DNA of 64,000 bases from the NCBI GenBank assembly GCA_037447655.1, contig JBBHKE010001012.1, positions 1-64,000 of the forward strand. The letters are read 5' to 3'. The notes under the pieces are model-generated. The model saw nothing but the letters and a program-made list of their open reading frames with translations, made no database searches and had not been told where the DNA came from. Made by a program: the position numbers and the translations under genes. The stretch is from Zygnema cylindricum (Eukaryota > Streptophyta > Zygnematophyceae > Zygnematales > Zygnemataceae). Every line of letters begins with the position of its first letter. Positions within the stretch are counted from its first letter, which is position 1. Positions 47,801 to 60,200 of this stretch are shown here, piece after piece.

Positions 47801-50800
47801 TATTCTATTAAAACTATTTGAAGTCGTTCCCTGCTTTGAGTGCCTATATTCCTTCTTTCTATCACACTATGTTTTTTGTTTATTCGGTTATTGGTTCAAC
47901 TCTATTTTATCATTATTATTATTATTATATTTATGCAGTTAATTTCAAATTATATCTCACCTCAACATAACAGTTTTTCCCGGTGCCAATCCATAATAAT
48001 CTTTTTTGTCTTCTACCCGAAAATCCGACGCTTCGATAAAAACTTCTCGACAAAACGGCACCTAAAAAAGGCGATAAAAAAAAGAAAAAGAAAAAGAAAC
48101 CTTTTTGAAAACATACATCGGCATTTCATTTCGAATAAAAAGAATACAAAAACCCTTAACTTTTAGTCACATGTTAATAAGAAAGGAGATCTATGATACA
48201 AAAAAAGGCAAACAAAGCAACAGAAAAAAAAGACAAAACATTAAAAGTAAATAAGTAACCTATTACGAAAGGTAATATTAAAAATGAATGAGAAAAGTAA
48301 AAAAGGCAAGCTAGAGATGAAAAAGAAAAAAGAAAATAAAACCAATTGCTTACCTTGTATGTGGAACCTTCCTCTCCCTCCTTTGCATCAGGCCAAAATT
48401 TCGCTTCCATTTCTTCGATTTTTCCCTCCGGAAAATTTTGAATCACCACCTAAAGAAGTAAAATAGCGTTCAGCTTCTTAACTCAAACAAAAACATTTTT
48501 TCCTTCATCCAAAAAAATCAATCAGCAACAAGTTGTGAATAAGTCGATGAATGTCAAATTATGTTTTGTAATTGTTTAAAAAAAAACAGCAATGAATTTC
48601 CCAATCGATTCTGAGAGGTTTTTGAGAAAACCGATTCAAGAAAAAGAAAAAGAAAAAGGAAAAGAAAAGAGAGAGAGAAAGAGAGACCATCTGAGTGGCT
48701 TATATTTCCATTTAATGAATAATATGCCTTTCAATACGCCTTTCAATACGCCTTTCAAACTTTTTCGACTTCTTTATTATAACATCAACTTCTATATACG
48801 CTTGTTTATTTGTAACGAGACGAAGAATGTTCAACACACCAAAAGACGAACTTGAACCAAATTTTAATAGATATACCCCTTTATGACCTACATTTATTTG
48901 AGAGACTTTTTTACCTTGAGGGGATGGAGGACCACCATGGCTCGCCGAGCTCTCCGGTTCAAATCGTCTCTTACGAAATGCTCCAGAAGCTCCACTCGAA
49001 TCACGTTGTCGCTGAGGGAGGGAGAGAGAGGGAGGGAGAGAGAGGGAGGGAGGGAGGGAGGGAGGGAGAGGGAGAGGGACAAGAGGGAGAGGGAGAGGGA
49101 GGGAGAGGGAGGGAGGGAGAGTGAAAGAGAGAGAGAAGGGGGGAAGGGGCGGAGGTGCAGGCGTAGAGGGAGGGGGAGGGGCAGGGGGATGGGGCGACAG
49201 AGAGGTATTGAGTTAGAAGTAGTGTTGGGTATCGAAGACCTATTGCCGATATTCGATATATATCGAATTTTAGGTATCCGATAATCGATATATCGAATCC
49301 ATGTACCTAGAAGCTAAATATCCGGATATTTATGCGATTTTATTTATTTTTCCGATTTTTTTTTTTCAACCCCCCCCCACCCACCCCCCCCCCGTGGCGC
49401 GCGCTCAGTGGGGGGGGGGGGGGGGGGGGGGATCCGTACGATTTTCCGTACGTGAACTGTACGGACACCCATTTTTTGCGATATATATCGCGATAATTTA
49501 TGTTGGTCCCGGTACGATATATCGAGGAGTCTGCTTGATCGATATTCGATATATCGAATATCGAAATTATCGCGATATGAATTTACCCGATACCCAACAC
49601 TAGTTAGAAGACATGACGACCAAAACGATAGGACGTGGAAAGTGAAGTAGAAGAGGGGAGGAGGACAAGAACTTTTTGTTTTACGTTTCCTTCTGATTGA
49701 TTTTTTGAGAGGTTACAGTACAGAGAGGATAAGAGAATGTTCCAAAAGAAAAAGTCCCGAGAACAACCTCTTGGGACTCAAAGACCTTTTGTGACTTTCA
49801 AGAGTCACTTGTCTCTGAGGTGAAAGGACCAAGAAAAGGGAAAAAAAGAGAAGAAAAAAAAAAAAAAAAAGGAAAGGTGACGAGATTTTTGTCTCATCTG
49901 TCGTGAAGCAGATCTACTAGGACTCTACACGCTAGACTCTAGACCCTAGTATAGCTAGAATAAGACAAACAACATAGGACTTCTTTTAGAAAAAAAAAGT
50001 CCAGAAAAAACAAAAAAAGAAAAAAAAAAGGGGCACATATACATATAAATTCCTTACCTCCTCGTGATTCCCACGGCCCTACAGAAGGCATTTATGGCCT
50101 CGGGAGTTGCTCCCCTTCTTTTCAGACCGGCCAGAGTCATGAGGCGGGGGTCGTCCCATCCTCGCACTCTCCCCTCCGATACCAGCTTGTGGAGCTAGGG
50201 TTGGGGGAGGGAGAGGGAGGGAGAGGGAGGGAAGAAGGGAGGGAGAGAAAAAAGGAGAGAGGGAGGAGGGAGGGAAAAAAAGAAGTGAGGGAGGAGGGAG
50301 GGAGGAGGGGAGGGAGGGAGGGGAAGCGGGAGGGAGGGAGGGAGGGAGGGAGGGAGGGAGGGAGGAGAGAGGAAGAGAGAAAAAGAGAGAAAATGAAAGA
50401 GGGAGAAGGTGGAGAATGGGGAGGGCGAGAAAAAAGAGAGAAAGTGAGACGGGAGAAGATAAATGAAGGGAGGGAGGGAGAGAGGAAGGAAACGAGATGG
50501 AGAAGGTATGTAGAAGGAGAGAAAGATGGGAAGAAAGAGAAGAAAATGGAACAAAAAGGAAGAAAAAAAAGAAGTAGAAAAAACAAAAAGGAAGGGAGAA
50601 AAGGATATGAAGAGTGAAAGGGAGGAGAGAGGGGAAAAGTAAAAAAAAAAGCAAGAAAAACAGGAGAGCCTGCTTAAAAAAAAAGTCGAAAAGTGCAAAA
50701 AGTAAATAAAAGCAAAAAAGAGATCCGAAAAGTGAAAAAACTTGATTAAATAAAAAAAAGATAAAAAAAATGAAAAAAAAAACGGAAGGGGCATATCTCC

Positions 50801-51478
50801 CAGTCTTCCATTTAAAAAAGACTAACTTTAAAAATAATATATATATAGATAAAAAAAAAAAAAAATCAAACGGGATTTTATCCCCCTACCTTTCGCTCAG
50901 AATGAATCCTATCTAAACCACAAAATAATAGAAAAAAAGGCGAAAAAAAAGCCAAAAAAAAAAAAAAAAAACGTGGAAAAATTGATAGGAAAAAGTTGGA
51001 AAAAGGGGGGGGGGGGGGGAATTGGGCATAAAGGGGGTTGTATTTTCGTACTTTTCTTTTAGAAAGTACGGTATTAGTGATACTGAGTCTGGCATATTCC
51101 CACACATGAGGGTGGTATAACCCCAAAGCCTCCAAAAGCCAATAGTAGGAGGCCCTTCTGGTCTCAAATTCCAAAGTACAAAGCTGTATTAAGAAAGGAA
51201 AAAAAAAAAAGAGGGAGAGGAAGAGAAGGAAGAAGTAATAAGGCAAAGGAGGAAAAAGAGGCAAAAATGTGAAAATGCATGTGTATTGTGAAAATGAAAA
51301 CTGACAAATATAGTAGTGGTGGAATGGGAAACGGTTTTTTTTGTTTTTTTCCCCTTCGTTTCACAGTTGAAGAATGTGCAACATTTTATATGTAGATACA
51401 TCAGTAAAGAAGCAAGGGGAGGGAGGGGAGGGAGATGGAGAGGGAGAGGGGAGGGGGGGAAGGAGAGAGGGAGGGTAG

Positions 51479-51544
<66 letters not shown>

Positions 51545-51563
51545 GGGGAGAGAGAGAAGGGGG

Positions 51564-51597
<34 letters not shown>

Positions 51598-54048
51598 ACA
51601 TTATTTACCGAGTGAGTGATGTTTTCGAGGGAGTCCACAATACAATGGGTGTAGTCGTAGCTCGGATAGATGCACCATTTGTTGCCAGAATGGGGGTGCT
51701 CCGTAAACTGTCCCTCTCCTCCTCCCCCTATAAACTCAGTAAACAAACTCAAATTCATACAAGATGGGAGTAAAATAAGAAGACAGAAAAACCCCTCTAC
51801 CTCCCCCTCTCTCTCTACGTCCGCCTCCCAAACCTTCATCTGATAAACAATCTGGTCAAATAGGTTCTCATGATATGTATCTTTCTTCTTCCTCTCTCCC
51901 CACACTCCCCAAAAAAAACCCACAAACCTCTCCCTCTCACCATCTGGTAAGCAATCCCCTCCCTCCCTCCCTCCCTCCCTCTCCCTCTCTCTCCCTCTCA
52001 CCTTTATCCTGTAGGCTATCAAATCGAACATATTGGGGTTTTCATTTTTCATGTCCTGTTTCATTCTCAGAGTGGCCCTTCCCTCCTCTATCCCTCCCCT
52101 CCTCATGTCCTCAAAAAGTTTCAAAGACTCCTCCTTCGGTCGGTTCCTCCACGGACTCTCTGGCTTTTATTTCGTCTCCGGTCGCAATCGATAACTTTTT
52201 GTTGATGTTTTTTGATTTTTTTTTTTTTTTTGGGATTTTTTAGAGTTTTTTATTGGGGTTTTAAGCATGATGTATATAGATTAATATCGGAAAAAAAAAA
52301 ATAAATATATATACATTACAAACGCAAAGTTACACTTTTTAGGATCAAAAAATTAACTGTAATAAAACATTTCTAAAACACTTTTTTAAATAAATAAAAA
52401 ATGTTTTAACTCAAAATAAAAAATAAAAAAACAACATTATTCAATTTAACCCAAAAAAAAACCATCTCCAAAATAATATTGGGTGTGTAATTCTGAAACA
52501 AAACCCAGCTTTCAAAAAACACCTTCTAATAAAAAAATAGAAGGAGGCCGGGGAGCTAGAGAGGGATCGCTCAAATTATGAGAGGAGGAGGAAAGGTGGG
52601 GAGAGGGGATTGAAAAAAAGAAAAGGGGAGGAGGGGAGGGCAGAGTGGTGACCTGATGGTCCCGCCGACCCAGGTTCACCGCCGACTTAAAGTTCGCGAA
52701 ATAATCAGACCAGTTACCATAACAAACAGTCAGAAGGAACTCCACAAAAAAAAAACAAATATTAAACCCTAAAAGTTCAAATTGAAAAAAAAAAAATTTG
52801 ACAGTGAATTGATATAATTTTTTCGCTTAAAGATAAGAGATTACCAAAATTATTAAAACCAATATTTAAAAAAGGTATAAACTCTTCAGTATCAAAAAAG
52901 TTGAGAATGTGTATGTATGTGTGTTTTTCTTTTGTCTTTGTCTTATCCTAAGCAAAACCATTAATATATATTATATATTAATCATTCATATATATTATAC
53001 ATATTAAAATACTCTACCAAATACTAAGAAACAATCCATACATGCTATTTTGTTCAGAATAAAAAGAGTTATAAATATAAAACTAGAACAGAATTTACTT
53101 TAACTTCTTTTACAATTATTATTTTTATTAACACCTCATTTCCCACAATTCCCTGCTTTGTTTCAAATACGGAGAGTGCAAAATGAGGAAAAAAACAAAA
53201 AAAAACCCATTTTCCATGGTCCCAATTTTGTATAAACAACCATATTTTGTAAATAAATAAATAATAATAACTTTTTGCATAAATAATTAAAAAAATAAAA
53301 ATAAAAACTTACTTTCCACGGTTTCCATCCGAGCCACCCTACAATACATTGAATGTGATCGATGTACTCCTGTTTTTCTGATTCCGGATTGGTGTCGTCA
53401 AATCTGGAAAAAAAATAATAATAATAATTAAATAAAGAAAAAAAAGGTGATAAAAAAAAAAAACAACAACAGGTGTTTTTCCTTGAAATTCGTCACAGAA
53501 ATTTTTTCAGCTCCTAATTTTTTTTTTGTAGCTGTACTACCTGCAATAATTCTGTACACTGTATCAAATAACGTAAATATTAGATTCGCATAAACATTTT
53601 TAAATATTCGATTCAATGCAATATACTAGTTACTGCAGGTAAGAATTCAAAAAACAAAAAGGGGGGGGGGGGGGGGAGGGGGAGAGATCAATCTAATGAA
53701 ATAGAATGTTAAAAAAACACCACAGGGGTTTTTCAGCATTTTTTTAACAAATTTTCCTTCGAACCAAATTGACCATCACCAACAAACAGGTAAATAAATA
53801 GTTTAAACCACAATAATAAAAAATAAAAAGAATACCTCAAATAACAGTTTCCTCCTCGCTCCTTTGCCAGTCCAAAACTCACATTCATAGCCTGGAAACC
53901 CCAATTTCCCCAAAATTCTCAACATTTATTTACGGTAGATACAATATTTCAAATTGAATTTGATTTTATTTGATTTCCACCTCATCTACAGCTTCCAGTC
54001 CACTAAATAAGATGAAGTAAGAGAAGTAAAAAAAGGGAGGGAGAGAAC

Positions 54049-54140
<92 letters not shown>

Positions 54141-55102
54141 AAGAGTGTAAGACCGAAAAGACAAAAGAAAGAAAGAAAAAAAGAAAGAAAGAAAGAAAGA
54201 AAAGAAACAAAGAAACAAAGAAACAGAAAAGGCAAAAAAATAAAAAAATGTTGCACAGAAACAAACATAAAAGGCTGAAAGCAGGGTAAATGAAAAAACC
54301 GCACAATTTCATATTTTTTAAACTTGTAAAAGTGCAATTCAGAGTTTTCAAGTTTTCTGGATTACAATCAAGGGTTTTTAGGATTTTCAAAAGGTTTTTT
54401 AAGATGTATTTCAGCATTATTCTATGTTTATTTCAAGCCATTTTAGAGTTGTTCTGGAGCAATTTAGAGCTGTTTTTTGGCAATTTAGGATTGCTTTTTA
54501 GAGTCATAATAAAGAAAATAAAGGTTGCTTCCGAGGCTTTCTATAGGGCGATATAGAACTAATTTGTTAGGTTTTCACGGGACAATTTCGGATTGTTTTC
54601 TCATGGTTTTTAGGTCAATTTAGGACGGCTTTCTTTCTAAAGGTTCACTTGGAGCAATTTAGAGTTGTTTTTAAAGAATTTCAGGGTTTTTTGAAGGATT
54701 TTTTCTGGAGATTTGACCTTGGCATGTCCTATGTGCAAATATCCGTTGGGTTCCGGGGGAAATCTGGACATGATTTTGCCAGCTGTCGCTGCGAGATGCT
54801 TTTGGAGCGTTTCCCGAGAATTATGCGGCCGCCAGATTTCACCACTGCTGAAGAATATCTCCGTGTGGACCTGAATTTTCCAAAAAAAAAGAAAAAAAAT
54901 GATATCTATATACACATATAAAGTCATTAATGCAGAAGGAAATTTTAAAGACGAGCGTGTGGACCTGAATATTCGAGAGAAAGGTTAAAAAAATCAAAGA
55001 AAATGGACAGAGAAAAGTCCTTGAATGAAAAGAAAGATTTAAAAGAAATCCGTGTCGAGTTGTATTTTCCAAAAAGAAGCAGAAAAGAGAAAAAATAAAT
55101 AA

Positions 55103-55135
<33 letters not shown>

Positions 55136-57233
55136 AGGTCATTAATATAAAAGAAGATTTAAAAGGTGTTCGTGTCTACCGGTATTTTTCAGAAAAAGAA
55201 GAAAATAAAAAAAAATATAGAATATGAAAAAAAGGAAAATAAGATGATAAATAATGTCCTTAGAGACCAGAAGAAAAAAAAAAAACTTCGGTGTAAAAAA
55301 AGGAAATCCCAGTAAAAAACATCCGTGAGGACCTGAATTTTCCAGAAAAAATAAGGGGATAAAAACTGATACAAAAATAGAAAAATCAATAAAAAAACTC
55401 TCCATGGACCTGAAATATCCAGAATAAAATAGAAGAAAGAAAAAAGAAAAAATAGATATAAAAATACAAATTAAATGTACATAAAAATATAGATATAAAA
55501 ATAGAGTGAAAAACCCATCATTAAAATGTAGAAATGTTCTTAAGATTTTTCGTTCCCATTTTGATTTTCCGGGTTTACTCAAAGAAAGAAAGGTTATCCA
55601 AATAAAATTAAAAAAATGGAATAGAATACCTGATTATTATCTTCTGGTTTTGGAAATTGAGCATAAGGATCGACTTCCTCGGGGGGGGAGAGGGAGGGAG
55701 GAGGAGGAGCTCCAGATGGAGCCAAAGGGGTAGCCGCTCCTTCCTGTTCGGAAAAAGACAAAAAATGAATTTAATTCATTTCATTTCTTTTTTTCCAGAA
55801 GACAAATGTCTCTCTCTCCCTCTTTTTCTCTCCCTCTACCCCACTTCCTCTTATATTTGCTGAACTTCCTTCTCCTCTCTCCCATCACTACCTCTCACTA
55901 CCTTCCCCTCTTAGCTGTTCATTTTTCCATCTCTCCCTCTCGCCTTCTCTAATTTCATCTCACCGATTGCTCTATCTGTTCTATATTACTTCATTTCCTT
56001 AACTCTCCCTCTCTCCCTCTCTCCCTCTCCCTCCCTCTCCCTCTCTCGCTCCACCCTCCCCGTCCCTTTATCCTTCCTCCCCTCCTTCCACCTCCCTCCT
56101 TGTCCCTCTCCCTCTCCCCTCCCACTCCCGCCCTGCTCTCGCTCTCTCCCTTCCCCCCTCTCCTCCCCCCCAACTGCCTCGACTTCTACCTCTCCCTTCT
56201 TCTTCTTTTCCTTCTTCTTGGGCTTCTCATCGTCCTCCGGAGTCCTCTCTCCAAGAAGCTCCTTTATTTGCGCCTCCATTTCCGCCTAAAAACCCCATTT
56301 TACCCAATTATTTTTCATTTAAAACCTTTAAAAAAAACTCTGTAAAAGCATATTAACAAGCTTGATAAAAAAAACCTTCAAAAATTCCTTGAAAAATCCT
56401 CAGTTGAACCTTAATAAACCTTTAAAAACCTTAAACAACTTAGGATTCTTAAAAAACCTTAAGAAAACCTTTAAAAATAATTAGAAACCATCAAAACTAT
56501 TTAGAAAATCCATGAAAAATAATATAAAAAAGGCTCGAAAACCCGAAAAAAACGCGCCAAAAAATCACAAAGAGTCTCCGTCTGTTTCAAATGTTGGATT
56601 CGAAAACCAAAAAATCAAACCCTCCTGTAAAATAATGAAAGAAACAAATCAAAAAAAAAGTTTCTCGGAAAACAAAAAAAAAGAAAAAACTTACCCTCGC
56701 TATCTTTCCATCTGCCCATGGCTGGAGAGACCGGACCTGCCCCAATAAACCCCCAACTGTCCCAAAAACCCCATTTGGAACCAATAATTGGTAATTATTT
56801 AAAAAATCTTTTATTTCTTCTATTTTTGTTAGCATATTTGTCAATATTTGCAACTTAAACTAAAAAAAAAATTATCCTCTGTCTTGTAAGTCCACACTAT
56901 TTTTTGTAGAGAAGGAGAACAGAAAACAAACAAACCACGAAAAAGAAATGGAGAAATAAAATCCGTAGTATCCATGAGGACACAAAGAGAATAACATGTG
57001 GTCACAAAAGACAAAAACAAGTTAATTTCAAAGAGCGAAAATGTTAATTTCAAAGAGAGAAAAAATTAATTTCAAAGAGAGGACTTTTGAGATGAAGTTA
57101 AGAAAAAAAAAAAAAACTGCCCACCATTTACTCGGTACCGTTCTGCTAAAAGCCGTGTTTTTTCTTTTTCAATTACTACTTTTACCGCTGCCCGGATTTC
57201 TTCCAAACTAACTTCAACACCTGCAAAAAAATA

Positions 57234-57288
<55 letters not shown>

Positions 57289-60200
57289 CAATCAAAAACA
57301 AAAAGCAAGAAGAAAAAAGGAATCGGAGGGAAGGTTTCCGGAGGAGAGATAAGTACCATAGGAAATGAGAGGGAATGAAATGCGGAAAAAACATAAACAA
57401 CTTTTAAGGAAAAGGTTTAAGAAAATGCTGATAAAAAATGGAGAAAAAAAGAAAAAAGAAAAGCTCGAAAATGTACTTTGTCCAAAGTTTGAAAATACAT
57501 TGAATGAAGATAATAAGATAGCGACTTTTTTTGCTGAAACTCATAAAAAATGTTAATAACACTATTTAAGGGAGTGGAAACAATGTTAACAACACTATTT
57601 AAGGGACTGGAAACAATGTTAATAACACTATTTAAGGGACTGGACGACAATCCGTCAAGTCTCCTTGCACTACACTGCCAACCGCTATTAGAGTTAATCA
57701 CTCTTATTCAAGTGAGTGGTTTTTTACCAAATATCAATTATTGTGTTGATGAAACTACTTAGTTAAGTGGCGTCAAGGAACATAATTTAGTGTAGTTGAA
57801 TCTAAGAAAGTGTTAAGGCTAATAATTCACTAACTCTAATAATAATGGACGGTGTGAATTAGTATCATATATTCTAATTCCAAATTTATTTGGTGTTTTA
57901 CATTCTAATTCCACATTTACACTAATAATTCCTTTACACTGAAGTGATGGGCGGACAGTTTCAAAAACTCACAATAGAAGTAAAATTTAGAAATAAGGAC
58001 ATTTATTATTTCAAGAGATTTCAATGAAATCAAATTCAGAATTGGAATTTTAATTTCAGAAATTTGAAAAAAGTTGACAATTGTAATATTCTTGAATATT
58101 GTATTCAAAGAGGCATCTTCTCTAACGGCAATAGAAATAAATTTAAAATCAAAATTGAAAAAGTAACAAATTATACGAACTACAATAAAGGGGAAAAAAA
58201 AACATTCACAAATATCATAATTTTGTGGATAATTCTCTTCACTAAAATGATCTTCCCCAAAACTTGATGATAATTAAATTTACCAAAAATAAATAAAAAT
58301 TGCAGCAAGGATTATAATTTAAGAGCTCAAATCAGAATTAAAACTAGACTTAAGAATGTTAAAAGAAAAAACACCTCCCATTCGAAGCCTCTTCTTCGAA
58401 GAACCAGAAATTAAACTTACAATTCCAGTAGATATTAAAACTAGAATTAAGAGAAAATCAAAAATATAATTAACAGAAATCAAAAAATTGAAAAAAAGCA
58501 TTACCAACACCACATTTTTCCGAAAATTCCTCTTTGTTTAGCGGTTCCTCTCCCACAGTTGATAAAAAAGAGAGAGCTGCGTCCAGTTGAAGGACCGTTT
58601 TGATCTGCCCGAATAAAAAAAGGATTAATTTAAAAGAAATAAAATAATAATAACTAAAAAGAAAATAACGCCCTTCAGACTCTACTAAGCAATATTCTTC
58701 ACCGAAATAAAAAAAAGAGGGGGGAAATGAAACGTTTGTTTATCTCACGCACATGGTAAACTTTGGAAAAAATGAGTTTGATAGAAAAAAAATAAAAAAC
58801 ATTTATTGTGTCCTTTCATAGGAAAAAAAAAATGATGAGGTACAATTTTAGCAGTTTTTCCCATGCTAAACATGGGAGTTAACACCCAAAATAAAAAATA
58901 AAAAATATAAAATATAAACAAAAAATGAAACCTGAAAATGTCCATCCAGGCTCCACAGTAATAAAAAAGAAAATCTACTAACAGAGATTTTTGCAAAAAA
59001 GAAAAGACATTGAATTTTGCAAAAAAATAAAAACAAAAATGGCACTTTAGTTTTGCAACTCGGATATACTTTGCAACCCCACGTGGCTATACCATTTAAT
59101 ATAATTAGTGTGAATTAACTAATTTGATATTGATGGGAAAATATGAAAGATTGCTATTTTCTACACCAATTTTTGTCCGCGACAGAAAAGGTTGACACAA
59201 AATGCTTATCATGCCCACTATAAGATGATTGATTGTGGTTTCCAAACTAATTTATGTGAATGCCTCAAAACATTGACACCTAAAAGTATTATGAACCACT
59301 TTTAGATTTTAAACAACTGTGACAGATGGGACTTGTAATTTAATCTCCTGGATTAATTTGAGTTACGAGGAAAACTAAGAAGAATGTATATGTGAGAAAA
59401 TACCTTAAGTGAAGTAATGTAGGACAAAAGTGTGCGACGATGTTTGAGAGCATTTGCGGGAAATTTTGTTGCCACCTGTCAATGTATCATTGGAGAAGTA
59501 CAAAAAATATTTTAAGTTGAAGAAATCCGATTTGTTCGAGGAAAACATGTTAATGAAAACCATTGCAAAGTTTTTCAATTGGAGGAGGAAAAAAATCAAG
59601 CAAAACATACACGACCTCTCATTTTTTTAACTATAAAAAACTGTATAACATAATGAAAGAGCATCAAATAGGAGTGTATAAAAGAAAACAAGTTCTTATT
59701 TTTGAGACGTATATATGGGGAGGGAGAGTCTACTAGGAAAAGAGGGTGGAACAAGAAAGGAAAGAGGAGGGGGAGAAAGACAAAAGGGTTGAAAGGGAAT
59801 GAAGAGTGAAAACAAAGGAGAAAGGGAGAAAAGACTGAAAGGGCATGAGGAGAGATTAAGGGAAGAGAGAGAGAGGGGGGGAGAGAGGGAGAGATGTAGG
59901 GCGACAGAGAATGAGAGAGAGAAGAAAGTGTAGTAACGAAGGGAACTTATGCAAATGACAGCTTCAACTAATCTTTAACAAATTTAGAACGGAGGCGATG
60001 GGGACATAAACTGGAAAGAGAAATAACTTGAGAAAAAATCCTACAGTTATGATTAATGCATAATTTGGCTCATGAGTGTAAGCTCCTTAGATTCAAAAAC
60101 CTTGTTCAAGAGATATGGGGAGAATAGCTTGTAGGGTTCTAGGGAATGGGCATACTTGAGGGATTATTTAGCTTTAAATTTTTTAGCATTGACAAAACAA

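Noticed and set aside
50137-50794. Frames of 140-200 codons rich in S/P/L/F or G/E/R/K
   Set aside because: Low-complexity GA tract within a GlnRS intron; open on both strands and in several frames.
57417-57701. Protein with LNSV(I/V)NIVS repeats
   Set aside because: Lies between two well-supported GlnRS exons; the repeat is a 33-bp intronic tandem whose period keeps the frame open.
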